A DNA stretch of 64,000 nucleotides from Rhytidiadelphus loreus (lineage: Eukaryota > Streptophyta > Bryopsida > Hypnales > Hylocomiaceae): NCBI GenBank assembly GCA_947034895.1, contig OX344762.1, forward strand, positions 28,934,760-28,998,759. Direction: 5' to 3'. Under the pieces are notes generated by a model. That model did not search any database. It saw only the letters and a list, made by a program, of their open reading frames with translations, and was not told where the DNA came from. The position numbers were made by a program, and so were the translations under genes. Shown one piece after another: positions 43,116 to 55,026 of the stretch (position 1 is the first letter of the stretch; each line of letters begins with the position of its first letter).

Positions 43116-45684
43116 TCAGTCAAAGACCGATGTTTTCAGGATTTTCACATCATGAATAGGCCTGCCATTCAAACGATCACAGTTGTTAACGGAAATGAAA
43201 ATAAGACACCATACTACATGCATAAATATGTGTATATATGAACAAAGAAAACTGTGCTATCACTTCAGAGAACACACTCAATAAAGATAGCCTTTACAAG
43301 AAAATAACAGCAAACCACTTCTAGTTAGCCGAGCATTGGTAGAGAGCCCAGTAGAGCTCGTTCATGTCACCATAAATGTCAACGTAAGCACTACCCTGGG
43401 ACACTCAATATCGATATAATACAGTGAAGGCTTCCTGAGATTAAAAAAGGATAAATCTAGTACTCTAATACTTATGCGACAAATTTTCCCAGTGAGACGA
43501 AACCAAACAACCAAAGCAATGCAAATATAAGGTCGTCAATCACTGTCTCGACTCACCTGTCATGTTTGTCAGTTTCAATCATACCAAGACGTTTCACCAC
43601 ATCCATCCCCTTGCAGACCCTACCAAAAATTGTGTGTTTTGCTGCAAGACAAAACGTCAAGTAAGAAACTCATGGTTTTTACCTCAATGACTTTTTAGAG
43701 TGCTTCCACTCCTAAGCATGCCTTAAGGATTAGTACGTTGAAAAGTCTCTCTCCTAAACTTATCAATTTTGTATCGAAATTGAGAGGAAGAAGTTAAGGT
43801 CTGAATTGCAGGGCGTACAATCTAGCCATGGCGTCGGGCCAAGAGTTATAAAAAATTGACTGCCGTTGGTATTGGGTCCTGAGTTTGCCATTGATAGGAT
43901 GCCTGCCCCTGTGTGCTTCAGATCCCTTTTAATCTCGTCTTCAAATTTTGATCTGCAGATTACCCGTAAGATCATGAAATCATGAAGAGAGTACACCTAA
44001 ATGCATTATTTCTAGATCAGTCATCTATAGCCGGTCATCCAGTGCTTGTCAATTTAAGGGGTATTCATCGAAGACAAAATTTGATTGACATTGTAATCCA
44101 GTTGATTTGAATGACTTCTTCAAAAAGCTAAGGGATCACAAGCCCATCCAAACTTTGTGATCGATGAGTCTCAACTATATCCAACCACTTTACTCCGGGA
44201 GATATTCTTAGACGTTTGCATGTAAATCGGGTTTAGGACTCAAAAAGTACAGTATGCCAACTGTTTTTAGGTCTTAGGTGCAAAGATGCCAAACTTGGGT
44301 GATTGCAATTTAACTCGGTAATTTACTGGACCAACTTACCTGTAGAACCAATATCTACAGAACCGATCTACTAGCTGTGCTCAGGATCTTGTAGACCAGA
44401 AGCGTAGAACATTAAAATTACAAGTGTCAAATACTAATACTGGAAAGACACTTTATCGATATCAATTTCTTTCAAAATTGGTATCTATAAGCATACCCGT
44501 AAATCGATTCGCCGCCTCTACCAGTGCCCGTCGGATCCCCTCCTTGAACCATAAAATTCTGCAGGTACAAACATCAAATTAGAGTAAGTTCTCAAGAAAC
44601 GTCTCTGGTTAGGGTTAGTATATCTGGTTTACCATACCCTGTAAGAAACAACCACCTACACTCTTGGCGCCACATTCTTAAATTCTCGAGCATAGCACAT
44701 CGAGATAGACTAAAATGTGATATCGCAGAAACGGTAGAGTCAAAACGAAGGAGACAAAAAGGAATCGGAGAGGAATACATCCACTTTGAAATTAGTCACA
44801 TTCTACAAAAACCACATACACTACATATCTGCCATCCTACTAATGTAACGCGTAAGCGCCCCCAAGTTCATATTCAAGATAATGAACAGGGTGCTTCGTG
44901 CTGATGATTCGTCCAAATAACTTCTCATTCATACAAAGCAACGCTTGAATATTTGAAAAAGAACCTTCAATTATTTGACCAATTTGATGAAATTGAGGTA
45001 AATAATTTATGTGTCCTAAGAGGAAAGCAGAAATATGCAGAAATTCATATGCTTTGGGAGTTAATGGCTTAAGTTACAATACTTGAGTGAGTCACAGTGA
45101 ATACCGAAGTTAGTGTAGCCAGTGACTAAATCTGACCTTGATTACACGGTGAAAGAGAACGTTGTTGTAGTAAGCTCTGCGTGAAAGCTCCGAAAAGTTC
45201 CTGCACGTTTTGGGCGCATGCTTCGTGTACAGCTGTATACACAACACACAATGTCATCAACGTCTGCTATACGAATCGTTTCCGACACCCAGTGTCTTCG
45301 TTGACAGGGAAACAATGGATACAACTGACTGCCGGGACTTCAGAGTACGTTCCTCCAGATTTTCAAAGAATCTCAGACATGCAAAATCCCAGACAGCAGT
45401 CTAAGGTTTCTCAATGAATTTGAAAGTAAAGCTATGTAAACATGAATGACATTAGGTAACGAAAATTCAAATACGGGTTCTAACACCTCGCTGCATGCCT
45501 ATCACCCCATCAAATAAACCACCGTTTCCATTTATCAGAATGATACCACACATACTCTGCATCTCGGCCCTCAGCACATTTTACTCAAAAACTAACGAAA
45601 CAGTGTAAAACGTGTGAGTACCTCAACAGTAATGTCGCCCATGGTGGTGTGGAGGACCACCTGGGGAGCTTCAAGCTCCGCCAT
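43116..45684 (-). CDS. CYP18-2: Cyclophilin, CYP18-2/PPIL1 type peptidyl-prolyl isomerase, six exons, complete
   Basis: Single-domain cyclophilin of 161 residues that isomerises Xaa-Pro bonds; the PPIL1/CYP18-2 branch is spliceosome-associated. Exons in order of translation: 45684-45622, 45232-45137, 44558-44497, 43952-43819, 43641-43557, 43161-43116. All introns are GT-AG and phases agree. It starts [20 protein letters not shown] and ends TSVFD-stop. CypA-type active-site residues are all present by position: Arg50 (FHR), Phe55, Met56, Gln58 ([13 protein letters not shown]), Gln106 and Phe108 (NGSQFFITL), Trp116, Leu117, His121. [20 protein letters not shown] is typical of this branch. Oddities: Trp116 where Arabidopsis CYP18-2 has Ser in my recollection, and Leu-Asp-Ser-Lys-His instead of Leu-Asp-Gly-Lys-His. 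There is no signal peptide, so cytosolic or nuclear. It is convergent with HAP2 and divergent from the FLX-like gene. Confidence 0.94.
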
Positions 45685-45906
45685 CGCTCGCTTGCCGAGA
45701 TCAGGAACCAGCAACTGCGGGGGATGTGCAGAGTGACGAGCAAACAAACAAAATTAGGGTTTAGAGTGAAGCTGAACACGCTCCCAGGAAATCACCACTT
45801 TGGTTACAACGAAGCGGGAACCTGGAGAAAGGCCAAACAAAGCGAAAAATCAGTTGACCTAAAACCTTGCTCTAAACATATGCCCTGGAGATAGAGTAGA
45901 GAGATA

Positions 45907-46162
45907 AGAGCATCCCCACCAGTGAGTTCCGTATCCCTAAAGCTTTATGGAGAGGACCTCATATGCGAATAGAGATACAGAAATTTCATCGCACCAACCT
46001 TTATCCAAAATTTGTATCTCTAAAATATACAGATTTCTGTAAAACTCTTCTCTAGTTCTGTATCCAGAGGCTCATATGGAGAATTCACGAGGTCTCATCC
46101 CTACTTGGAGTCCCAAGCTCAGTAAACAGAAAGAAAAACGGAAGAGCTGGTGGGGATGCTCT
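45907..46162. mobile_element. 256-bp MITE with perfect termini, TA-flanked
   Basis: The left end AGAGCATCCCCACCAG and right end CTGGTGGGGATGCTCT are exact inverted repeats of 16 bases, flanked by TA on both sides (45905-45906, 46163-46164). The terminus resembles the widespread plant MITE motif GAGCATCTCCA. Perfect ends suggest a young insertion, 223 bp upstream of the cyclophilin start. TA duplication fits Tc1/mariner-type movement, but the superfamily is uncertain. Confidence 0.82.
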
Positions 46163-48852
46163 TACTCCACTCATTCAAAGTAAGCTTACACTAAAAAATT
46201 ATATTCAATGTCACCCATATTAACTACTTACTCAAGGCTATAATTTTTTACAAAAGATGAATATTTCTACCAAGAGCATAGATATCAATAATTATTATTC
46301 AAAGAAGAGAATCTCTATAAATGTAGTTGGTAAAATTATTCATCAAGAATAATAATTTATAGCATTTTAAAATCAGTTAGCATAAGTGACACTAAATATA
46401 GATTTTAGTATAGTTGGTATACATTAAATTGATTGTCACTAATAATATAGAGAAAAAAGTGACTTTAGTTTGTATTATATTTAAATTAATGTAGACTAAG
46501 ATATTATTGTATTGTGCTAATTTCTACAATTTTTGCAAGTGAAAATAATTTTGCAATGACACTAATTTCAAGCCCTTGCCAATAGTGTTTTTGTATATTT
46601 TTCTTTAACACTTGAGGATAAATAAACAAAATTGTCAAAAAAAAACATTCTACATAAAATAACCGCCTCAATGCAGGCAATGATCAATAAATGGTCTTTC
46701 GGTTGTTAAAAAACCAACCGAATTCTTTCTCCGTTTCATTATAGTTGCAACTCCCATATTGCCATTGCTTGTCCACTACACTCTATTTGCATATTACTTC
46801 TTTTTATTGAATCTTATTTTGATCTAGCATCCCTATTTTCATATTCGTCTTATTTGTGTGCTTCAATCGTTACCTAAAACAAATCTTTTGGTGGAGTATT
46901 TTGGACAAATTGGAACAATTTCTTGCGTCAGCTCGTTTATATGTGAGTTTCCAACCTTAGCCTTTATTTCTTGGCTCTCTTTCTTTTTCAAGTTTTCAAA
47001 GTTATTGAAAAATGTCAAGTGCTCTTTGAACTCTACATCTTAGAATTGATGACCATGATCTTTCTTTACGTAGTTTTAGAAGTGCAAAGACAATGTTTTA
47101 ATTCAAACTTCAAGTTTTTGACATTTTTTAAAATAAAGATATTCTAATGAACATTCCTATCTCGAGGTCTTTACTAAATGAAAGATTTATAAGTGAGATT
47201 AGGTATTCAAAAGATTATAGATAAAATACAAGTTTATTTCTAAAGGGGTTATTGCTATTAAATCACACATAGGTGGTTTTGAATCAAATACATTAATTGG
47301 TGCATCCCCAAATTTGTTTGTTTTATTGTTGAAGTGTAATGTATCTCATACAAAAGTAAAGAATTAAAAGATATTTTATGTAAAATTTCTTGCATTACTT
47401 GAACCCTATAATAGGAGCTATAAAACTTATGGTCTATGTATCCATGTCTTGTCTTTGATTCCCTATGCTATTGAGAAGAATTGAAAGGATATTGTAATGA
47501 AGTCTTGCCAATTTGTTTCTTATTGTATTGTTGACACTCCGTTGTAGATTGCAACATTATTGCATTTATTTTAGTAGTCTTTTTACTACTAAAATATTCT
47601 TGTTTTAGTATTTTTTTTTACTTGGAATTTGCAATTGGGTTTTTGTATATGTTTTCAAAGCCTCTTTCAAGGATCTATTATTGAACAACTCTATTGAACA
47701 ATATATTGCTAGTCAATTGGAATACAATGTAGCCTTGTATCTTGGTATATTTGCCTTTATCTATTACAAAGGTCATTTAACATATAAAGTCACATATGTT
47801 GGGATAGATATGTCTGAGACATCCACATTGCTCCAATGAACATAGTTTCAAGGTAGGCTAAATTTATGATCATTGATTGTATAGTCCCCCCGAGATGTAG
47901 CTCAATATTTTGCAATGAGTACGGTAGTAGCTGTATATGTAGATTTGAGTCTATGAACCATTTCAAGTATATTACATATGCTTGTGACTAAGATGTTTAC
48001 TCAATCTTCCTTGTTTTAAAACATCTCTAGTTTTGTTCAAGATGATGTCACAATATCGCATTAGACTTTTAGTATTATCAACAAGATTTAAAAGGACTAA
48101 GGACTGTAATAGAAGAAACCTCAGTGAACCCTTGACCACCAATTCTCATCATCATTGTATACCTAGTAGTGAGTATTGAAACCTAACTCCATCGGAATTA
48201 GTTAATTATTTTTTCCAATGGCATCGTGTGAAGAATCTTTAATTATGTAGCTTTTTATCACTGCAGTGGTTTCCTCTCACATTTTTCATTGAGTTATTGT
48301 TTACCCCACTTGCAACGAGGCCATAGAACCCAATAAATATGACTATTTTCTATACACAATGTTGGTTTCAATTGACTTAGGATGAATTCGAGTGTTATGA
48401 TATCAGCCCCATAACGACGCAATGGCCTGAAAGAGTCCAATTTACGACTTTCCAAATCACTATAGAAATGAAGAATGAACCTATCATTCTATTGATCCAA
48501 AAATCAAATCATTTCTTATTGTAGGCTAACATTCTTCCCAGGTTAATTAACCCATAAACAACACTAAGGACGTTTTCCGGTCGATGAATGACAAAGAATC
48601 TCTCCGTGTGGGACAAAAGTGCAATCCTCCAAATGTTGTGTGAAAAGGGAACATCTTCTACAAACAGTAGTTTGACTTCCAATGAGTGCTTTTGCATATT
48701 TTTTTTTCAAGCCAACAATTCACACAGTTACAAAACAGATGATTTCCATGGTGACCAGCTTGTCGTTTATGGGTTACACCATGACAACTTCTTAATTATT
48801 ATATTGATTTCACTCTCTCTCCTTTTTGTGATTTGTTGTGATTTGTTGTCAG

Positions 48853-48883
48853 ATCCCACACGACTGAGGAGCATATCCAGATT
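48853..48883 (+). promoter_or_regulatory. FLX-like 5' UTR, possibly beginning at a splice acceptor
   Basis: The 60 bases before 48853 are pyrimidine/GT-rich and end in ttgttgtcag, a good acceptor. The 31 bases between it and the ATG would then be the end of the 5' UTR, with a non-coding first exon further upstream, perhaps within 48500-48750. The first ATG after the acceptor is the family start. No TATA box can be assigned. Confidence 0.4.
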
Positions 48884-51800
48884 ATGTCCAGTAGAAACCG
48901 GATGGCTGCCCAAGGAGTGCTGAATGCACGGGCCACCGCTCTCAGCAATCCATCCTTGGGGCTCATGCGACAAAACCCTGGACTGTATGGCAACCAAGCC
49001 CGACCTCAGAACATGGGTCCGCCGCCACTGATGAACGGCCCGCCTGGTGTTCTCTTGCTGGAACAGAAAGTGAACACACAACACAGTGAGCTTCAAAGGC
49101 TTTTAACAGAGAATCAACGCCTTGCTGCGACGCATGTGGCTCTTCGACAGGAATTGGCTGCAGCTCAACAGGAGGTTCAAAGGATGCAATCGATGGTTCA
49201 AGGGCTTCAAACAGACAAGGAGGTGCAAGTCAGGTACAGTACAGCACTCCGAAGTTAGATCGAGCATAAACAGGATCATGGCTTTAGTGCCGACCATGAT
49301 CAGTGGTGGTGCCAAATTGATGAGAAACAGAAAGAAAACGCTAGCTCAAGTTTGCATATAGTATACACTGTATATATTTGCTTACTCCTTTCTATGACAA
49401 ATAGACTCAGATTGTCTCCTCTTTATGGTTCTTCATGTACCGGAGTATATTTTATTTGGATTGTTACCGTTTGCCTTCCAATTGTTTTCTGAAAGAAAAC
49501 AGGCCTGATTCCCAAATTCAGGTCCCTCTTAGAAAAATCTGCGAATCTTGAGGCTGAGTTGAGAGCAACAGAGCCTCTGAAAACTGATATTCTTCAGGCG
49601 AGAAGTGATTGTCAAAAATTACACCAGCACTCGCAAGAACTTGGACAGCAAGTACGGACCTTAACTGCAGAATTGCAGCGAGCTCGTGCAGATGTGCAAC
49701 TCATTCCCACTCTTCGAAATGAGATCGAAACGCTTCGATCAGAACTTCAACGAGCCAGGTATTTTCATGAACTCAATGGATGGATTTGTCTCATTTTAAA
49801 AGTCCTTGAGGCCGACCAGGGGACAGTGCTGGTGTCCAAATTGGGGGAGATGTATTATAAAATGCAACTCAGGGAAATAATTTAAGGATGATTTTCAATT
49901 AGAAGTTACAGTAAAATATGATCTACAAATCTAATTCATATTAATTAGATCAATTGTTGCACCAACCAATATTTTTCAATAATATTTGAAACCCACAATC
50001 GAAAATTCTCTCTAAAATTGATCATAGATTGAATATTTCTAAAGATAATTAAGTTTTTAAAATCTATAGCATACAAGAGTCTACAAACACAAGAGACCTA
50101 ACACAAGAATCTACAAACTCTTGGAGGGATGAAGAAAACAAGATTTCCATGTGCTTGTTTAATTGCACTCATCCTTTGTTCAAAATTGGACATTTGATCC
50201 TCGAGGGATTGTTTGTTTCTTGCAACGTATGATGCTGTGGAGTTCAATACTATACAACATCTTTGTGAAAGATGAAGATACTCGTGCTTACGCATGGCTT
50301 TGTAAACTGCAATTTCTCATTAACGTATTTTCACAATCGCAACTGTCTGAAGTATTCAGAACGTGAGCACCTTATATAGTTGAACACTAATCTCAGGTAG
50401 GATGTACTTGGGTAGTATACGGTACTCTATGTGAACACATCCTTTCTTTGCGTTCAGAAATGCCTTTGAGTATGAGAAGAAGGCCAATGCCGAGCAACTT
50501 GATCAGCGACAAGCCATGGAAAAGAATTTGGTGAGCATGGCAAGAGATGTCGAGAAGCTCCGTGCAGAATTGACAAATGCAGAGAAGCGACAACGTCTTA
50601 ATCCAGGAGGTATTTAAAGCAATGTATAACTAGAAAAATTCCACAGCCAATATTGAATCGCATAGATAGATTGAAGGTGTTTCCTTTCAATGTACTACAC
50701 TATGTTTGATTACCGTACTTCACAAATTAAAGTTTTATGCATTGAAATTTTGATCGTTGCTTTCATCAGGAGCTGGCTCCTACAATGGGATATTTCCTAG
50801 CTCTGACCTATCCTACAACGCTTTACAACAGCAAGTCTTTGGTGATAACTATGGCCTTCATTCGCAGGTAAGTTCAGCCTTTGTTGTTCCATTAAGGTAA
50901 ACATGCCTATTACCAAGCAGATTTTCTATCTAGGTACCTTGGAGAAGCTATTTGTTAACTCATTTATTTTGCAGAGATTGAGATGTTTGAGAGAAGTCAT
51001 TTGCAAGTAGAATCATGACATTTTGATAAGAAATGATTTTTCTGTGATTTTTCAAAGTTTGTTGGGATTAAATTGGAAAAGCATGCATTGGGTAGACCCA
51101 TGCTAAATCACATGCTAAGGTATCCTCACCCCAAGTGCATTGTCTTGATGCTAGAGGGTTGCTAAGATTGTGGTAATGGATAGGTGACTAATGCAAATGG
51201 GAGGATTTAGTTGATGTTGACATTGGATTGTTCTACTCTAGGTCTTTTGTGAGCTATTATTCTTGCATTCAGTCCCTTCCAATGGTTCTTTCTCCAATGT
51301 TTGGTAACTCTAGTTGTTGACTTTTGGAAGATCCATAAATGATTGGCATCCAAATATGCATACTTCATTCTATGTATGAGGTTTAATTGTTGAGTTAGTC
51401 TTAAGAAGTATTTTCATATAAATCCAAACATGTGATCTTGTCATTGATAATGTATGCTTACCCAATTTTGTACCTCATCTTCCTAAGTGTGTGAGCTCAT
51501 GTGAATTTTTTTCAAGTAAATCTCGTGCTTTGTCAATTAACATTTACTTATTATAGCTAACCATTAGGAGGAGATGGTCTTTTCTAATGTTGTTCAACCA
51601 ATGTCATTACTATGAAGGCAATGGTAGATCTATCCAATCTCTTTTCATATACATTTCTAGGGTTTGGGAAAGTTGTCCATCAATTTTAGATTTTAGATTT
51701 TCATATTCATTTAAATCTATATTTTGGTCAAGGCAAATCTAAATCAATTTCACTTCATCACATTCATGAGCACTTTGATGTTTGGAATTGTTTATGGAGT

Positions 51801-52842
51801 ATAAGAATTATTAATGCTTTTGATGTTCTTGAATAAATCAATATTTATGAATTCGTTGCCTTAAATTTGCACAATATTCAAGGATATCTAAAAGTGTTTG
51901 AATTATATGTATACATAACAACTTTTTAGCAAAAATTCATGACTCTAGCAATTCTTTTTTTGATAAAGCAATGCTCAAGATGTTGAATTTTAAATGAATT
52001 CATTGGTCTATTGCTAATTGTTGCAAATAATGAAATGGTCATGTTTTTTAAGAAGAATTTGATACATTAAATTTTATATAAATATCTCCAAAATGTTGAC
52101 ATGAGTAAAGTACTCATCAACAAGACATATTGAGCACATAGCTATATAAAAGTTTTTTTTTTAATCTTATACAATTTTAAAGAAATGTTTAATATGCTCA
52201 ACGCAATCAAAATCATATTGACCAATGAGATTTCTTTTATGAGCATTACTTTGCTTAAAATTCTATTTTATGCAATTTACTCATTGAAAACATCGACATA
52301 GTGCAAGAAGGTTGAAATACTTGGTATCAATAGGTCTATGTTGTTGTCAAGGTTTTACTTTATTTCAAGATCTATTATTTTGCAAAATAAAGAGTTTGTA
52401 CCAATACTTGCAATGATCACATAAGGACTTAGATTTTGTATGTATTTGAAATCTCTCTAATTTGTATGGTTTAAACTTTTGGTGACATTTTGTCCTTCAA
52501 GTAATATAAAAAAAACACTTATAAAAAGATGTTTGAAAGTTAGTTATCAATATTTTCGAATCAAAAAGTTACTTAGCTAATTTATATGTTGTAAATATTT
52601 TTTTAACCCTCCGATATTTAGAAAATAGCAACAATTTGAAGGTTTGTTATATTTCAATTGATATTATTTTCTTAGAACAATGATATTTGACAATAGGGAA
52701 GGTTTATATAACTTATAGTTGTTTAACTGTTACTATTCAGATCCCTCTTGCTGTGGAGAATGGTGCACCGTTTCCATCAGGGCAAACTCCAACATGGGGA
52801 TCTTACGACATGCAACGTCATGTGAGCAACAACCATGTATGA
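48884..52842 (+). CDS. FLXL: FLX-like coiled-coil protein (FLOWERING LOCUS C EXPRESSOR family), five exons, complete
   Basis: Exons 48884-49233, 49522-49758, 50458-50609, 50770-50867 and 52741-52842 join in frame into 312 residues with GT-AG introns. The protein starts [10 protein letters not shown], has a Pro/Gly/Asn-rich N-terminus (about 20-55), then a long coiled coil (about 58-245) carrying the family signature [19 protein letters not shown] (73-91), [20 protein letters not shown] (exon 2) and [13 protein letters not shown] (exon 3). It ends in a Gly/Tyr/Ser/Gln-rich low-complexity tail. FLX in Arabidopsis works with FRIGIDA to activate FLC; FLX-like paralogues (FLXL1-4) are broader, so a flowering role should not be assumed here. 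Which paralogue this represents is unclear. Intron 4 is 1.87 kb. Confidence 0.93.
50868..52740 (+). other. FLX-like intron 4 (1.87 kb)
   Basis: AT-rich, starts gtaagt and ends tattcag. No element or extra exon recognised. Confidence 0.75.
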
Positions 52843-54119
52843 GCATGAGAGAAGTATGATATATGCATAATGGCATAATGTAAATTTATTTTGTCATAGT
52901 TTTGTCATTTTGCATTGAATTCAAACCATTTTTTTTATCATTGAGTTTTGTATACTTTATTTAGACTTAGACTATTTACAATCAAATTAGTTTTTACTTT
53001 AGTATTTTAGTTTCTTAGTTTCTTCCTTTAAAATATAATTAAACATTTTTTATTGATGTGCAATACACAATAAAGAAAACATCACATGAAACAAATGACT
53101 AATTTTTAAGACTAATCTCTAGCTCTAATTATGATTGAAAGCTTTTTAAGCCTACTTGAAGTCTAGTTTTTAAGTATTCATTTTGGATGTTTGCTTGAAG
53201 TAATTAAGCATCTAGGTTCCAAGTATAATACTATAGTCTTAACTAAGTGTACTCGTTAATACTCTAGGTGCTATTGATATTATTGAAGCATTGATATATC
53301 GATGCATATGTATTTTGAAATCAGTTTCCTACCTAGTTTATCTTTTTAATTGCAATTTTCAATGTGAAGGACGCAAAAGTGATTATATTGCTTTTGCACA
53401 CTCTTGTAGAGTCTTTTTCATTTACATTAGACAACAGTTTTCGCTCACACTAGTACAAAACCATCCATAGATTATAACATAACTATATTTCCTTAATGTA
53501 TTTTTGTTATGTTCATTGTGTTATATTTAACAATAAAACTTGTTAATATAATACATTTTAACAAAATCTAACACAACAAATATATATTAAATAAATAAAT
53601 AGACACATAGTTATTTATATTATTACCTAAGGGTAGTTTTGTATTCATGATGTCACTCTCTTGTAATTTTGAAGCCCTTGCAATACTAATTATTGCTCTC
53701 ACTTATAGCTTCTACTTTCAATTCACAAGTAGATGCAAGTTTGTTCATGCCTACATTCATGGCAAAAAAATGATGTTTTATTAGTAAATAATTTTTCTAC
53801 TTTTGCTTCCAACAACAACCATGTAAACTCATAAATTTAAATTTTTTAGGCCTCTTAGATTATTTTTTCAAATAGATGACCATATTTAACATATAGGTAT
53901 CAATAATTAAAGTTTTTCTTAAATAATAAGTTAAAATTTAATCACTATACCACAAATTTATTATTGGTATAGAAATCAAAATTATCTTATTTATCATTAT
54001 GAGTGCTAATTTGGAAAGAGTGTAAAATGGCATTAGGCAATCTATTGGGCATTATTAAGATAATACAGAATCTATTAACAGTTAATTCATTACCATGATA
54101 TTATAAATGTTATAATTAA

Positions 54120-54140
54120 CCCTTTAGTGCCTAGGATTTC
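54120..54140 (+). mobile_element. Isolated element terminus similar to 1333-1881
   Basis: TTAA followed by CCCTTTAGTGCCTAGG matches the left end of the 1333-1881 element, but no matching right end was found downstream before the next element at 54478. Probably a truncated copy. Confidence 0.35.
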
Positions 54141-54477
54141 ATAAGGTAGATTTTAAAATATTTTTATTGATAAAAAAGAATATATGTATATAATTTTAAT
54201 TTTATCAAGAAATCAAAACAGTGAATCAAAGAACACTACTAAACTCCCTTCTTAGAAAAGCTAATTGCATTCAATTTTATTTATTGTACCACCATAATAG
54301 GTCATTCCTAAATATAATTTATTACTTGTAACTTGTGAAGTTTTCTAAAATTCCTTTGAGGGTCAAATATTTGCTAATAAAATCTTATGATATTTAAAAA
54401 AAAAAAGGGGTCTTGAAAATATATGAACCTATGAGATATGTTTGAAATCCAAAAGAATTAAACAAAATTATTTTTAA

Positions 54478-55026
54478 TCCCTAAAGTCCAAAACCACTCA
54501 AAACTACCACTTTTGCTACGTTCACCTATGAAATAAATTTTTTTAATATTTTTTAGAATCTAACAATAGAATCTTGTTCTACACTTATCTTAGATCATGT
54601 GATAAATTTTTTGTGATGTTTGACCGTCTAGATTGAAAGATATTAGCATTCAAAATGGAAGAAAAACAATTCTTTTAATGATTGCCCGCAAAACAAGAAA
54701 CTCTGTAACTTTCACATCACTAATCCAAATGGAATGAATCAAAGCATCCCATTTAGAAGAAAATACAAACTACAAGAAAAAAAACATTAAAGTTTTTATT
54801 TCAATTTTTGGTGGATTTTTTTTGTTGCCCGTCTCCCCCATTTTGAGATTATTGTGGCATAACTTTTGCTACCAAGCACCGATTGGAATAAAAATTATAT
54901 TCTCAGAAAGCTCATAAGTTTATCTATCTTATGAGAAAGTTTCAAAACAAATTAGTTAAAATTAAGATCATAGGAGCTTGCCCAAAATCCATTTTGTCCC
55001 TCGTAGGGACAATGGGACTTTAGGGG
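54478..55026 (+). mobile_element. 549-bp TTAA-flanked TIR element, family 1 copy C
   Basis: Left end TCCCTAAAGTCC, right end GGACTTTAGGGG, TTAA on both sides (54474-54477, 55027-55030). Collinear with 39487-40400 (shared words: actttcacatcactaat, tggcataacttttgct, aaaattatattc) but with a large internal deletion. Keeps the subterminal hairpin at 54994-55012. Confidence 0.85.

Larger units (their letters stand above)
45685..48883. other. Upstream region shared by divergent cyclophilin and FLX-like genes
   Basis: 3.2 kb between two start codons on opposite strands. It contains the 256-bp MITE and AT-rich sequence with no recognised gene. Promoters of both genes must lie here; I cannot place core elements. 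Confidence 0.7.

Noticed and set aside
45142..45417. ORFs on + overlapping the cyclophilin second exon
   Set aside because: They are antisense to an exon encoding the conserved cyclophilin segment ending FHRVIK.
49103..50593. Several 60-80 codon ORFs on both strands in the FLX-like gene
   Set aside because: Shadows of the true exons or intron sequence; only the frame joined through GT-AG junctions gives the FLX-like pattern.
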